Shown here piece by piece: positions 34,928 to 44,483 of a stretch of 64,000 nucleotides of DNA. Each line of letters opens with the position of its first letter. The stretch's first letter is position 1. The position numbers were made by a program, and so were the translations under genes. Origin of the DNA: Pyxidicoccus parkwaysis (GTDB taxonomy: Bacteria; Myxococcota; Myxococcia; Myxococcales; Myxococcaceae); assembly GCF_017301735.1 (NCBI RefSeq), contig NZ_CP071090.1, positions 124,001 through 188,000 on the forward strand, given 5' to 3'. The notes under the pieces are model-generated. The model saw only the letters and a program-made list of their open reading frames with translations. It made no database searches and was not told where the DNA came from.

Positions 34928-36808
34928 GTGAAGGAAGGGAGCCTGTCGGATTCCGGGCCGGGCTCGGGCGCTCCCACCCCGCCCACGCGCGCGCCCGCCG
35001 TCTTCCGCGAGCTGGAGCATGCCCGCCGCCACCTCGGCTACCTCTACGAAATCAGCAAGTTGCTCACCGGCTCCACGAGGATGGAGCACACCTTCCCGGA
35101 GGTGATGGCGCTCGCGACCCAGGCGCTTCCCCTGCGCGCCGCCCGCCTGCTCGAAGGGGTGGACGCGGGCGGTGAAGCCCGGCTGGAGCGCCCGCGTGTG
35201 ACGGTCTGGCGGACCGTGGAAATGACGGACGAGCAACCGGGCGTGGAGGACGAGCAGGCGGCCGCCACGTATGCGTACCTGGTGGGGTTGAAGGCCGTGG
35301 AATCCCCAGCGGAGGCGGGGGTGGGGCTGGACGGAGTGGAGGGCTGGCCGCTCCCGGAGTCGCCCACGCGCCTGGAGCCGGGCCTGGTCACCCTCCCGCT
35401 GGTCTCGAAGGGGCGCGTCTTCGGAGCGCTCCAGGTGGAAGCGGACGGAACTCTGGAAGAGGAGGGGCTCGCCTTCCTCGACGCGGTGGCGAACCAGCTC
35501 GCGGCCACGCTGGAGCGGCACTACGCGCTGATGCGCGAGGTGCGCCAGCGTGAGCGCGCTCAGGCCCTGGAGCGCGTCCAGCGGGAGCTCCTGGAGCGGG
35601 AGCGTCATGCCCTCCAGGAGGCGCGGGAGGCCCACCGGCGCCAGGCCTTCCTGGCGGAGGTGGGCGCCGCGCTGTCCTCGTCGGTGGACTACCGCTCCTC
35701 GCTTCCGGGGCTCGCGCGCCTGCTGGTGCCCGAGTGGGCCGATTGCTGCGCCATCGACCTTCTGCGGCAGGAGCCCGGCGGCCGGGGGGAGCGCATCGCC
35801 ATGATGGCCGCCGAGCCTCCCGGTACCTCCCTGGGGCAGGAGTCCTTCGTCAGCCGGGCGCTGGCGTCCCATCCCTGGATGGCCTCCCCGGTGTCGTCCG
35901 AGCGCCTGCCGCCGGGGCACCTGGGGGTGGAGCGCGCCGAGTGGAGCGGGTTCCCGTCCAACCTCCGCCTGCCCATCCGGGTGCGTGGGCGCACGCTCGG
36001 GGTGCTGAGCCTCGTGGCCGCCCGGGCAGGACGGTATGGCCCCGCCGACTCCATCCTCTTCGAGGTGCTGGCCCATCGGCTCTCGGCGCTGGTGGACGTC
36101 ACGCTGCTCTACCAGCAGGCCCAGGAAGCCGTGCGCTGGCGCGAGGACCTGCTCGCGGTCGTCTCCCACGACATCAAGACGCCGCTGATGGTGGTGCGGA
36201 TGAACACCGAGCTGCTCAAGCGGGCCGCGCGCCCCGATGAAACGGAGCACCGGCGCCTGGCGAGCACCCTCAAGGCGGTGGACCAGATGGAGGGGCTCAT
36301 CGGCGGGCTCCTCGACCGGGCACGCCTGCAGGGCATGCCGATGCCGTTGGCGCTCCAGTCCTTGTCGGTGGACGGGCTCTTCCAGCAGGCGCTCGAGGTG
36401 CTCCGGCCGCTCATCCAGGACAAGAACCAGTTGCTGACGGTGGAGGTGGGGCCCGGAGCGTCTCACGTGCGCGCCGACGGGGCGCGCATCCTCCAGGTGC
36501 TCGCCAACCTCGTGGGCAACGCCATCAAGTTCACTCCCCGCGGTGGCACCGTCGCCTTGAGGGCCCGGCGGGAGGCGGGGCAGGTGTGCATCGCGGTGGA
36601 GGACTCCGGGCCCGGCATCCCCTCCCAGGACGTGCCGCACCTGTTCGAGCGCTTCTGGAAGGGGCGCGGCTCGGGCAAGCTGGGCACGGGGCTGGGGCTG
36701 AGCATCGTCAAGAGCATCGTCGAGGCGCACGGTGGCGCCCTCCGGGTGGAATCCCGGGAAGGGCACGGCAGCACCTTCTTCTTCTCGTTGCCCGTGGCGG
36801 AGCCCTGA
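34928..36808 (+). CDS. Sensor histidine kinase with two GAF-like domains
   Basis: 626 residues from a GTG at 34928 with AGGAGG seven bases upstream. A GAF-like domain spans about 38-200, a coiled-coil rich in Arg/Glu about 200-240, and a second GAF about 240-395. HisKA has H414 in VVSHDIKTPL. HATPase motifs are the N box ANLVGNAIKFT, G1 DSGPGIP and G2 GTGLGLSIV. No membrane helices are seen. It is the third gene after the triple-KaiC ATPase and is the likely output or input kinase of that module. Its response regulator is not in the operon. Confidence 0.92.
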   Translation: MKEGSLSDSGPGSGAPTPPTRAPAVFRELEHARRHLGYLYEISKLLTGSTRMEHTFPEVMALATQALPLRAARLLEGVDAGGEARLERPRVTVWRTVEMTDEQPGVEDEQAAATYAYLVGLKAVESPAEAGVGLDGVEGWPLPESPTRLEPGLVTLPLVSKGRVFGALQVEADGTLEEEGLAFLDAVANQLAATLERHYALMREVRQRERAQALERVQRELLERERHALQEAREAHRRQAFLAEVGAALSSSVDYRSSLPGLARLLVPEWADCCAIDLLRQEPGGRGERIAMMAAEPPGTSLGQESFVSRALASHPWMASPVSSERLPPGHLGVERAEWSGFPSNLRLPIRVRGRTLGVLSLVAARAGRYGPADSILFEVLAHRLSALVDVTLLYQQAQEAVRWREDLLAVVSHDIKTPLMVVRMNTELLKRAARPDETEHRRLASTLKAVDQMEGLIGGLLDRARLQGMPMPLALQSLSVDGLFQQALEVLRPLIQDKNQLLTVEVGPGASHVRADGARILQVLANLVGNAIKFTPRGGTVALRARREAGQVCIAVEDSGPGIPSQDVPHLFERFWKGRGSGKLGTGLGLSIVKSIVEAHGGALRVESREGHGSTFFFSLPVAEP

Positions 36809-36822
36809 GTGGCACCCGCCGC

Positions 36823-37365
36823 CTACTTGTAGGGCACCACCGTGCCGCCGCGGAATGCCGAATCGCGCAGCACCAGGCCTTCCTTGCACAGGCGCGCGGC
36901 CTTGGGGCCGACGAAGAAGTCCTTCGGGTCGCCCTTGCGGAAGGTCTTCTTCACGAACTCCTCAATCTCCATGAACAGGCGCCGGAACCGGTCCGGCGCC
37001 GCGTTCTTCCGGCCCGTCTGCGCGGTGATGTCCAGCTCCGCCCAGAACTGGCCGCTGAGCAATTCGCCTTCCTCGTTGGTGCGCGAGCGCTCCATGAAGA
37101 TGACGGGCGAGCGCACCTCGTCGATGCGCCAGTGGCCCTTGTCCGGCCCGCGCTTCACCTTGTCCACGATGGCGGCGCCGATGTCCGTGGCCACCATGTA
37201 GAGCTCCTCCGGCGGCAGGCGGGGGATGTTCTCCATGGTGGCGCGGAAGGTCTCCCAGTCCTCGGGGACCCGGCGCGGATACACCTCGAGGTTGAAGCGC
37301 TCCAGGAAGCGGAAGAAGGCGACTTCATCATCGGGGGACATGAAGAACTGAAGGACGTTGGCCAT
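36823..37365 (-). CDS. Conserved-looking hypothetical protein, 180 residues
   Basis: The start at 37365 gives MANVLQFFMSPDDEVAFFRFL and a soluble alpha/beta protein without signal peptide or membrane segment. The middle has the strand-rich stretch VRSPVIFMERSRTNEEGELLSGQFWAELDI, and the C-terminus is basic (EEFVKKTFRKGDPKDFFVGPKAARL). No family is recognised. It is divergent from the M32 carboxypeptidase gene (58 bp) and convergent with the histidine kinase. Confidence 0.75.
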   Translation of the reverse strand: MANVLQFFMSPDDEVAFFRFLERFNLEVYPRRVPEDWETFRATMENIPRLPPEELYMVATDIGAAIVDKVKRGPDKGHWRIDEVRSPVIFMERSRTNEEGELLSGQFWAELDITAQTGRKNAAPDRFRRLFMEIEEFVKKTFRKGDPKDFFVGPKAARLCKEGLVLRDSAFRGGTVVPYK

Positions 37366-37422
37366 CGCGCAGCCCTCATACCCCTGAGTGCGTCTGTCGC
37401 GAAAGTCCGCCGCGAAATCGCT

Positions 37423-38928
37423 ATGAAGCCCCGCATGGATACCTGGCTGCTCTCCCGAATGCAGGAGCTCCGCGACCTCCAGGGCCTCATCGGCCTGGCC
37501 ACCTGGGACCAGGAGACGTACCTGCCCGCCAAGGCGGGCCCCGCGCGCGCCCACCAACTCGCCACCCTCCAGGGCCTCCACCACGAGCGACTGGTGGACC
37601 CCCGGCTCGGCGAGGCCCTCGCGAAGGCCGCCTCCCAGGACAGCCTGTCGGAGGACGAGCGCGCCATGGTGCGGGTGCTCAGCCGCGAGCGGGAGCGCGA
37701 GGTGCGCGTGCCCTCCGCGCTGGTGAAGGCGCTGGCCGAGGCCCAGAGCAGCGCCCTCCACGCGTGGCGCGAGGCGCGCAAGGCGAAGAGCTTCGCCGTC
37801 TTCCAGCCCGGGCTGCAGCGGCTCGTGGAGCTGCGCCGCGAGCAGGCGGACGCCTACGGCCACGGCGGCGAGCGATACGACGCGCTGCTGGAAGGCTACG
37901 AGCCCGGCATGCGCGTGGAGCGGCTCACCCCGGTGCTGACGGCGCTGCGCGAGCACCTCATCCCCATGGTGGAGAAGCTCGCCGCCGCGCACCGCACCGT
38001 GCCCCGCCTCTTCGACGGGCGTCGCTATGACAGGGACGCGCAGTGGGCCTTCACCGTGCGGCTCCTGAAGGACATGGGCTTCGATTTGGAGGCGGGCCGG
38101 CAGGACCTCAGCATCCATCCCTTCACCGGTGGCACGCACCCGCTGGACGTGCGGCTCACCACGCACCTCGACGAGTCCAACCCGCTGTCCGCCATCACCA
38201 GCACCATCCACGAGGCGGGCCACGGCCTGTACGAGCAGGGCTTCGCGCCCGAGCACTACCGCACGCCCCTGGCCGCCTCGCCCTCCATGGGCCTCCACGA
38301 GTCACAGTCGCGGCTCTGGGAGAACATCGTCGGCCGCAGCCGTCCCTTCTGGGAGCACTACTTCCCCGTGCTGCGCGCCGCCTTCCCGGACGCGCTGCAC
38401 GGCGTGGACGTGGACGGCTTCCACCGGGCCGTCAACGAGGTGCGCCCCTCGCTCATCCGGGTGGAGGCCGACGAGGTGACGTACAACCTCCACATCGCCC
38501 TGCGCTACGAGCTGGAGCTCTTGCTCGTGCGCGACGAATTGCCGCTGTCCGAGCTGCCCACCGCGTGGAACGCGCGCATGGAGAAGTACCTGGGCGTGAC
38601 TCCGCCCGACGACGCGCGCGGCGTGCTCCAGGACATCCACTGGGCCTGGGGCGAGCTGGGCTACTTCCCGACGTATGCGCTGGGCAACCTCTACGCCGCG
38701 TCCCTCTACCGCGCCGCGGAGCGCGCGCTGCCGGACCTCTCCGGCCACCTGCGCCGGGGCGAATTGTTGCCGCTGCGCGACTGGCTGCGCGCCAACGTCC
38801 ACAGCCAGGGCTTCCGCCTGCCCGCGGAGGAGCTGGTGCGCGGCGTGACGGGCAGGGGCCTCACCGACGCGGACTTCCTCGCGTACCTGCGCGAGAAGTA
38901 CAGCGCGCTGTACGGCGTCTCGCTGTGA
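37423..38928 (+). CDS. Carboxypeptidase M32 (thermostable carboxypeptidase 1-like)
   Basis: 501 residues. The zinc motif is HEAGH (263-267), with the family motifs HESQSRLWEN (292-301), DESNPLSAITSTIHE and RVEADEVTYNLHI. M32 enzymes remove C-terminal residues with broad specificity in the cytoplasm. The ATG at 37423 is chosen because similarity begins directly after it; an ATG at 37435 is an alternative. Length matches the family (about 500 residues). Confidence 0.95.
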   Translation: MKPRMDTWLLSRMQELRDLQGLIGLATWDQETYLPAKAGPARAHQLATLQGLHHERLVDPRLGEALAKAASQDSLSEDERAMVRVLSREREREVRVPSALVKALAEAQSSALHAWREARKAKSFAVFQPGLQRLVELRREQADAYGHGGERYDALLEGYEPGMRVERLTPVLTALREHLIPMVEKLAAAHRTVPRLFDGRRYDRDAQWAFTVRLLKDMGFDLEAGRQDLSIHPFTGGTHPLDVRLTTHLDESNPLSAITSTIHEAGHGLYEQGFAPEHYRTPLAASPSMGLHESQSRLWENIVGRSRPFWEHYFPVLRAAFPDALHGVDVDGFHRAVNEVRPSLIRVEADEVTYNLHIALRYELELLLVRDELPLSELPTAWNARMEKYLGVTPPDDARGVLQDIHWAWGELGYFPTYALGNLYAASLYRAAERALPDLSGHLRRGELLPLRDWLRANVHSQGFRLPAEELVRGVTGRGLTDADFLAYLREKYSALYGVSL

Positions 38929-38935
38929 AGAAGTG

Positions 38936-39292
38936 TCAGTGGGCGAACAGCAGGGGCCTGCACGCGCGGGCCAACTGCAGCGCGTCTCGGGCGAGCGCGT
39001 AGGAGTCCGGGTCCTCCGCGTCCAGCCACGCGGTGCGGGCCACGCGGTTGCCCAATTCGAAGCACAGGCTGGCGGTGCGGCGGGCCAGCCGGCTCTCCTT
39101 GCGCAGCGCGCGCACGTTCAGCTCACACAGCTCCGCACACTGCCGGAGCAGGCGCACCATCTCCCCGGACACCGGCTGTCCACGGGCCACCAGTCGCGCC
39201 ATGCCTTCCTCGCAGGACGCCTGGCATTGGAGGCTCGCGGCGATGCAACGGGACACATCCGCGCGAGCTCCATCCACTCTGGCTCCCAGCAT
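38936..39292 (-). CDS. Cys-rich helical protein, possible metal-binding four-helix bundle
   Basis: 118 residues from the ATG at 39292, which has GGAGGT about 9 bases upstream. Seven cysteines (C16, C23, C27, C52, C56, C77, C111) lie on predicted helices with Cx6Cx3C and Cx3C spacing, as in DUF326-like or copper-storage-type bundles. The canonical CxxxCxxH pattern is not fully present. There is no signal peptide. Metal binding is inferred; it could also be a ferritin-like or regulatory protein. It ends 8 bp from the convergent M32 gene. Confidence 0.65.
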   Translation of the reverse strand: MLGARVDGARADVSRCIAASLQCQASCEEGMARLVARGQPVSGEMVRLLRQCAELCELNVRALRKESRLARRTASLCFELGNRVARTAWLDAEDPDSYALARDALQLARACRPLLFAH

Positions 39293-39473
39293 TGCGCGTA
39301 CCTCCACGAGGAGGCCAAAGCTATGCACGCGCGCCCGGTCGGCAACCTGAACTGGGGGGCCCTTGGGTGCGTGTTCAACGGTAGGTCCCGGCAACGCTCA
39401 CCCGCGGACTCCGGCAACGCCCACCCCTGGACCTTCGGGGCGTGGGCGCGGGCGCACATCTCGCCACCCGGTG

Positions 39474-42215
39474 TCAGTAGTGCGCGAGGAAGCGCTCCAG
39501 GCCGGGGCGCAGGGCCTTTCGCTGGGCAATGCACAAATCCACGCGCTCCAGGGCCTGCGCCAGGGCGCGCTCGCCGCCTTCCAGTTGCTCCGCGCGCGGG
39601 CCCAGGAAGTCGGCCGCCTGCTGCCGGTGCTCGGCGTCGCAGAAAAAACCCCCGCTGGCCAGCAGCCACATGGAGACGTCGCGCGGCAGCCGCTGGCGCA
39701 GCGGCTCGAAGTGCTCGCGCAGGAAGCCGAAGGCGCCCACGCGGGTGGGCGGCTCGGAGAGCTGGTTGAAGAGGATGGGCAGCGCCTCGCGCGCGTCCAC
39801 GTCCGGCGCCAGCATCAGCTCCAGGCTGGCACGGGAGAGGGCCGGGTCCCTGAAGGCGCCCAGCGCGCCGATGAGGAGCTCCCGCTCGCGCTCGTTCCGG
39901 GTGGCGCGCAGGGCCTGGAGCAGGCGCTGGTGCAGGGCAGCGTCGCCTCCGGACGCGGCGGTGCCGAGCACCGCGGAGGCTGCGTCCGGGGAGAGGACGC
40001 TCCGGTCCTCCAGCCAGCGAAGGGCGAGCTTGCGGGCCTCGGCGCGCAGCACCGCGTCCTGGCCCACGTTGGCCACCAGCCACACCAGCGACGGGCGCAG
40101 CATGCGCAAATCCTCGCTCTCGCCCGGGCGCGACACGAAGCCCAGCCGGCGCGCCATCGGCCCGAAGAGCCCGCGCACGAAGCGCGCGCGGTGGGGCAGA
40201 AGCGCGTCCGGAACGAACTCGTCCCGCACGCTGCCCACCACGCCCACCGCGGCCTCCACCAGGTCCGGGTCCTCCGGGCGCAAGAGCTTCGTGGCCAGCG
40301 TGAGCGCCTGGGCCACGTCCAAATCCCCGCTGGCCACCAGGGCCTGCGCGTCGTCCATCAGCACGCGGCGCTCGGGGACGCTCAGCCCCTTGCCGCCCTG
40401 GCGCGCCAGCCGCTCCAGCCCGTCTCCGGCGAGCAGCGCGTGGTAGTAGCCGCGCCCGTCCGCGTTGGGGTGCACCTGCTCCGGGCACGCCTTCGCGCCG
40501 TCCAGCACCAGGGTGCCCGTGGGCTCGGAGAGCACCGTGCACGCGCGGCCCTCCGCGCCGCCGGCCGTGTAGCGCGCGCAGATGGGCACCTGCCACGGCG
40601 TCCCGTCCTGGCCGCCGGGAGAGCCCAGCGGCAGGTAGCGCCGCTGCGAGAGCGCGAGCCTCGGCGGCCCGTCCTTGGGGCACTGCAGCTCCACGGACAC
40701 GAGCGGCACGCCGGGCTGGTCCAGGAAGGTGGAGAACGCGGGCGCCACGTCCCGGTCCACGACGATGGAGAGTGCCCGGAAGAAGTCCTTCGTGGTGGCG
40801 CTGCCGCGCGCGTGGGCCTGGAGGTAGCGGCGCACGCCGAGCTGGAAGGCGTCCGGCCCCAGCCAGGACTCGAACATGGCCAGCACCGCGGCGCCCTTGC
40901 CGTAGGTAATCCCGTCGAAGGCGCCGTTGATGTCGCCGGAGGACTGGATGGGCTGGCGGATGCTCCGCGCGCTGACGAGCTGGTCCGCCTCCATGGCCTG
41001 CCCGCGAGACTCCACGCGGCGCACGTCCCAGCGCCACCCGGGCTGCCACTGGTTGATGACCTTGAAGGCCAGCCAGTCCGCGAAGGACTCGTTGAGCCAC
41101 AAGTCGTCCCACCACTCCATGGTGACGAGGTTGCCGAACCACTGGTGCGCCAATTCGTGCGCCTGCGTCTCCGCGAACATGCGCTGGCGCCACACCGAGT
41201 CCCCCTCCACCGGCCCCAGCATGGACTGCGCGCCGAAGGTGATGAGGCCCGGGTGCTCCATGGCGCCGCCCGGCCCGCCGGGGACGGCCAGGACGTCCAG
41301 CTTCGCGAAGGGGTAGGGCGAGTCGAACCACGCCTCCAGCTTCTCCAGCAGCGGCGGTGTCACGCGCGCGGCCCACGTGGCCTCGGCGGCGTGGCCGTGC
41401 GCCACCAGCATGCGCACCGGCACGCCGTTGCGGCCCGCCCTGCCCGCGTCCACCACGTCGAAGGGGCCCACCGCGAAGGCCACCAGGTAGCTGGGCAAGG
41501 GCGGCGTGGGCTTGAAGCGCACCGTCTTCCAGCCGTCCGCGCCCACGTCCTCGTGCTCCACCGGCGCGTTGGAGTATGCGCCGTCCTCCGCGCGCACGCG
41601 CAGGGTGAGCTGCCAGGGAATCTTGAAGCCGGGCTCGTCGAAGCAGGGGAAGGCGCGCCGCGCGTACAGCGCCTCGAACTGCGTCATCGCGTACCAGCGC
41701 CCGTCCTCCTCGGCGCGGAAGACGCCGGTGTCCTCGTTCGCCAGCGCGCGGCCGGTGTACTCGAGGTGCAGCGAGGCCGAGCCCTTGCCCACCGGCTCCT
41801 CGGGGACGAGGGCGATGTGCTCGCCCACGGGCAGCGCGGACACGGCCACCTTGCGGCCATTCACCTCCAGGGTGGCGGCCTCCACCGTCAGCTCGTCGCC
41901 GTGCAGCCACAGCTCGCGCAGGGGCTCGTCCGCGAACAGCGCAAGCTCGATGTCCGCCGTGCCCCGGAACGTCTCCTGGCGCGGGTCCAGCTCCAGTGTC
42001 ACCGCCTGCCGCACGGGCTTCACGCGCGAGTCCAACCGCAGGCCCGGCGGCACGAGGGCGCGGGGCGCGTCGCCAGCGGGCGAGGCCTCGCGGGTGGCCT
42101 GCGTCTTGGCGCGGGTGACGGGGGCGGGTGGCGGCTCGGGCCGCGTGCTCACGCAGCCGGCGAGGGTGAGCGCCAGCAGGGGCCAGGTGGCCGCGCCGAG
42201 GTTTCCGAGCCGCAT
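39474..42215 (-). CDS. M1-family aminopeptidase, lipoprotein
   Basis: 913 residues from the ATG at 42215. A lipobox (TLAGC, C21) shows lipid anchoring. The M1 domain has substrate motif GAMEH (317-321) in place of the usual GAMEN, the zinc motif HELAH (353-357) and the third ligand E376 in NESFAD. The C-terminal ERAP1-like helical domain follows. It removes N-terminal residues from peptides at the cell envelope, perhaps from prey protein. The exopeptidase motif change is notable because that Asn normally helps hold the substrate N-terminus. Confidence 0.93.
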   Translation of the reverse strand: MRLGNLGAATWPLLALTLAGCVSTRPEPPPAPVTRAKTQATREASPAGDAPRALVPPGLRLDSRVKPVRQAVTLELDPRQETFRGTADIELALFADEPLRELWLHGDELTVEAATLEVNGRKVAVSALPVGEHIALVPEEPVGKGSASLHLEYTGRALANEDTGVFRAEEDGRWYAMTQFEALYARRAFPCFDEPGFKIPWQLTLRVRAEDGAYSNAPVEHEDVGADGWKTVRFKPTPPLPSYLVAFAVGPFDVVDAGRAGRNGVPVRMLVAHGHAAEATWAARVTPPLLEKLEAWFDSPYPFAKLDVLAVPGGPGGAMEHPGLITFGAQSMLGPVEGDSVWRQRMFAETQAHELAHQWFGNLVTMEWWDDLWLNESFADWLAFKVINQWQPGWRWDVRRVESRGQAMEADQLVSARSIRQPIQSSGDINGAFDGITYGKGAAVLAMFESWLGPDAFQLGVRRYLQAHARGSATTKDFFRALSIVVDRDVAPAFSTFLDQPGVPLVSVELQCPKDGPPRLALSQRRYLPLGSPGGQDGTPWQVPICARYTAGGAEGRACTVLSEPTGTLVLDGAKACPEQVHPNADGRGYYHALLAGDGLERLARQGGKGLSVPERRVLMDDAQALVASGDLDVAQALTLATKLLRPEDPDLVEAAVGVVGSVRDEFVPDALLPHRARFVRGLFGPMARRLGFVSRPGESEDLRMLRPSLVWLVANVGQDAVLRAEARKLALRWLEDRSVLSPDAASAVLGTAASGGDAALHQRLLQALRATRNERERELLIGALGAFRDPALSRASLELMLAPDVDAREALPILFNQLSEPPTRVGAFGFLREHFEPLRQRLPRDVSMWLLASGGFFCDAEHRQQAADFLGPRAEQLEGGERALAQALERVDLCIAQRKALRPGLERFLAHY

Positions 42216-42390
42216 CGGGAAGGTCTCCGCTCGCGCGGGACACGACGGCCCGCGACGGGCGCGCATTCCACCATTCGCGTGCTCGCGACGGTAGCGCCGC
42301 GCGCGGTGTCAGGACTGACGCGGGAGGGCATGGCCGGCCGCCTCCCCGCCTGCGGGGGGAAGATTGCGGTGACGGTGTCGGCGCAATGTG

Positions 42391-43560
42391 TCAGGCGTTG
42401 AGCACGGGGAACTTCGCGAGCAGCTCGATGAGCCCCGGCCCGTAGAGCCGCAGCCGCTTCTCGCCGAAGTAGGGCACCTGGGCCAGCTCGTCCAGGTCCT
42501 TGGGCGAGCGGGCGGCCAGCATGTCGAGGATGGGATTGGGCAGCACCACGCTGGGCGTCACCTTGCGCTCGGTGGCCTTCTCCACGCGGAACTGCTTGAG
42601 GGCGTCCTCGCGCTTGCGCCGGTTGGCGTCGCGCGGCCCCTTGGCCTCGCGCTCGGGCTCCAGCTCGCCCTTGCGGGACTTCTCCACCAGCTCGCGCACC
42701 ACGGCCAGGACGTCATCGCCATACGTGCGGACGAACGAGCCGCGCACACCGGCCATGCGCGCCAGCTCGCGTGGATTGGTGGGCAGCTTCACGGCGATGT
42801 CACCCATCGCCATGTTGGAGAGCATGCGCCCCATGGGGACGTTCTCCTTCTCCGCCCACTCCAGCCGCTTGCGGTGCAGCGCCTGGGCAATGGCGTTGGC
42901 CAGCGCGAGCTGCGCGGGGTTCAGCCCGGAGCGCGGCAGCTTGGGCTTGAAGTCCGCGCCCACGTCGGGCCGTGCCACGGCCTCGTCACACAGGCGCACG
43001 CAGTCCAGCAGCACCTCCTCCAGGATGTCCGCCTCGCGGCATGCGTCGCGCACGTTGCGCCCCAGCTCGCAGAGGTAGCGCACGTCGTTGGCGATGTAGT
43101 CATGCATGCCGGCGGGCAGCGGGCGGATGGAGAAGTCGGACTGCTGGTGCTCCTTGGGCAGCTCCACGCCCAGCCGCTCTCGGGCGACGTCGGCCAGGCC
43201 CACCTTGGGCCAGCCCAGCAGCGTGGCCGCCCGGTGGGTGTCGAACAGGCCCTGCACCCGCACGCCCACCTCGGCGAGGAACTGCAGGTCCCCCTGGGCC
43301 GCGTGGAAGAACTTGGTGCGGCCCGGGTCGGCCATCAGCGGGGCGAGCAGGCGGGCCTCGACGCCCGGCTGGAGCGTGTCGAAGAGGAAGACGTCTGCGT
43401 CGGTGGCGAGCTGGAGGAAACACAGCCGGGCGCGGAAGGCGTGCATGGAGTCCGCTTCCAGGTCCACGGCCAGCTCGCGGGCCGCTTCCAGTTTGCGGGT
43501 GGCGCTCTGCGCCCCCTCGGCATCCACCACGTCCACGTCACCCTGCGGGTAGGTCGGCAT
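42391..43560 (-). CDS. rnd: Ribonuclease D
   Basis: 389 residues. DEDDy exonuclease residues are D33 and E35 (AVDLEAD), D91 (HAAQGDLQFL), Y155 and D159 (MHDYIANDVRYL). Two C-terminal HRDC-like regions follow (for example LALANAIAQALHRKRLEWAEKENVP). It trims 3' ends of tRNA and other RNAs. It is divergent from ttcA with 65 bp between start codons, so the two RNA-processing genes may share a promoter region. Confidence 0.95.
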   Translation of the reverse strand: MPTYPQGDVDVVDAEGAQSATRKLEAARELAVDLEADSMHAFRARLCFLQLATDADVFLFDTLQPGVEARLLAPLMADPGRTKFFHAAQGDLQFLAEVGVRVQGLFDTHRAATLLGWPKVGLADVARERLGVELPKEHQQSDFSIRPLPAGMHDYIANDVRYLCELGRNVRDACREADILEEVLLDCVRLCDEAVARPDVGADFKPKLPRSGLNPAQLALANAIAQALHRKRLEWAEKENVPMGRMLSNMAMGDIAVKLPTNPRELARMAGVRGSFVRTYGDDVLAVVRELVEKSRKGELEPEREAKGPRDANRRKREDALKQFRVEKATERKVTPSVVLPNPILDMLAARSPKDLDELAQVPYFGEKRLRLYGPGLIELLAKFPVLNA

Positions 43561-43625
43561 CGGGCTGGGCAGGCTAGCGGACCGGGGCTCCCCTTTGAGG
43601 TGTTTTTTCCCGGGCCGCCGCTAGG

Positions 43626-44483
43626 ATGGCCACGCCGATGAATGACGTCCAGCGCTTGGAAAAAAGTCTGCTTGGCCACATGGGCCGGGCTATCGCGGAC
43701 CACCGCCTCATCGAGGCGGGGGACCGCATCATGGTGGGCGTGTCTGGAGGCAAGGACTCCTACACGATGCTCCACCTCTTGCGGGAGCTGCAGCGCAAAG
43801 CCCCCGTGAAGTTCGAGTTGCTGGCGGTGAACCTGGACCAGGGCCACCCGGGCTTCCCGGCGGACAAGCTGGAGGCGTACTTCCAGCGCGAGGGCTACGC
43901 CTACAAGATGCTGAAGGAGGACACCTACAGCATCGTCCTGGAGAAGACGCCTCCCGGCAAGACGCAGTGCGCGGTCTGCTCGCGCATGCGCCGAGGCATC
44001 CTCTACACGTCGGCGGTGGAGCACGGCTGCACCAAGATTGCCCTCGGCCACCACCGCGACGACCTCATCCACACGCTTCTGCTCAACCTCTTCTTCGCCG
44101 GCTCGCTCAAGGCGATGCCGCCGCTCCTGAAGAGCGACGACGGGCGCAACGTGGTCATCCGCCCGCTGTGCTACGCGCCGGAGAAGGACATCGCGAAGTT
44201 CGCGGAGCTGATGCAGTTCCCCATCATCCCCTGTGATTTGTGTGGCTCGCAGGAGAACCTCCAGCGCAAGCGGATGCAGAAGCTGATGGAGGAGCTGGGG
44301 AAGGAGATTCCGAACGTCCGTCAGAGCGTGCTCAACGCGATGATGAACGTGCGGACGACGCACCTGCTGGACAAGACGCTCAACCCCGACCCGCTGAACG
44401 CGCCGCGGGAGGACGGGGTTCCGACGACGGAAACGAAGGATTCGCAAGGGAGCGCCAGCCCATGGCTCGAGAGCAGGCAGTGA
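43626..44483 (+). CDS. ttcA: tRNA 2-thiocytidine synthetase TtcA
   Basis: 285 residues. The PP-loop is SGGKDS (40-45). Fe-S ligands are C115 and C118 (CAVC), plus C203/C206 (PCDLC). It thiolates C32 of certain tRNAs using ATP and a [4Fe-4S] cluster. A second start at 43638 (MNDVQ) is possible. Its 3' end overlaps the next gene by 22 bp, indicating co-translation with the TerB-like gene. Confidence 0.96.
   Translation: MATPMNDVQRLEKSLLGHMGRAIADHRLIEAGDRIMVGVSGGKDSYTMLHLLRELQRKAPVKFELLAVNLDQGHPGFPADKLEAYFQREGYAYKMLKEDTYSIVLEKTPPGKTQCAVCSRMRRGILYTSAVEHGCTKIALGHHRDDLIHTLLLNLFFAGSLKAMPPLLKSDDGRNVVIRPLCYAPEKDIAKFAELMQFPIIPCDLCGSQENLQRKRMQKLMEELGKEIPNVRQSVLNAMMNVRTTHLLDKTLNPDPLNAPREDGVPTTETKDSQGSASPWLESRQ

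Noticed and set aside
39118..42243. Long overlapping open frame of 1041 codons alongside the M1 peptidase
   Set aside because: It is a GC-rich shadow frame dominated by Arg, Gly and Ala with no domain features; the M1 frame has a clear lipobox and zinc motif.
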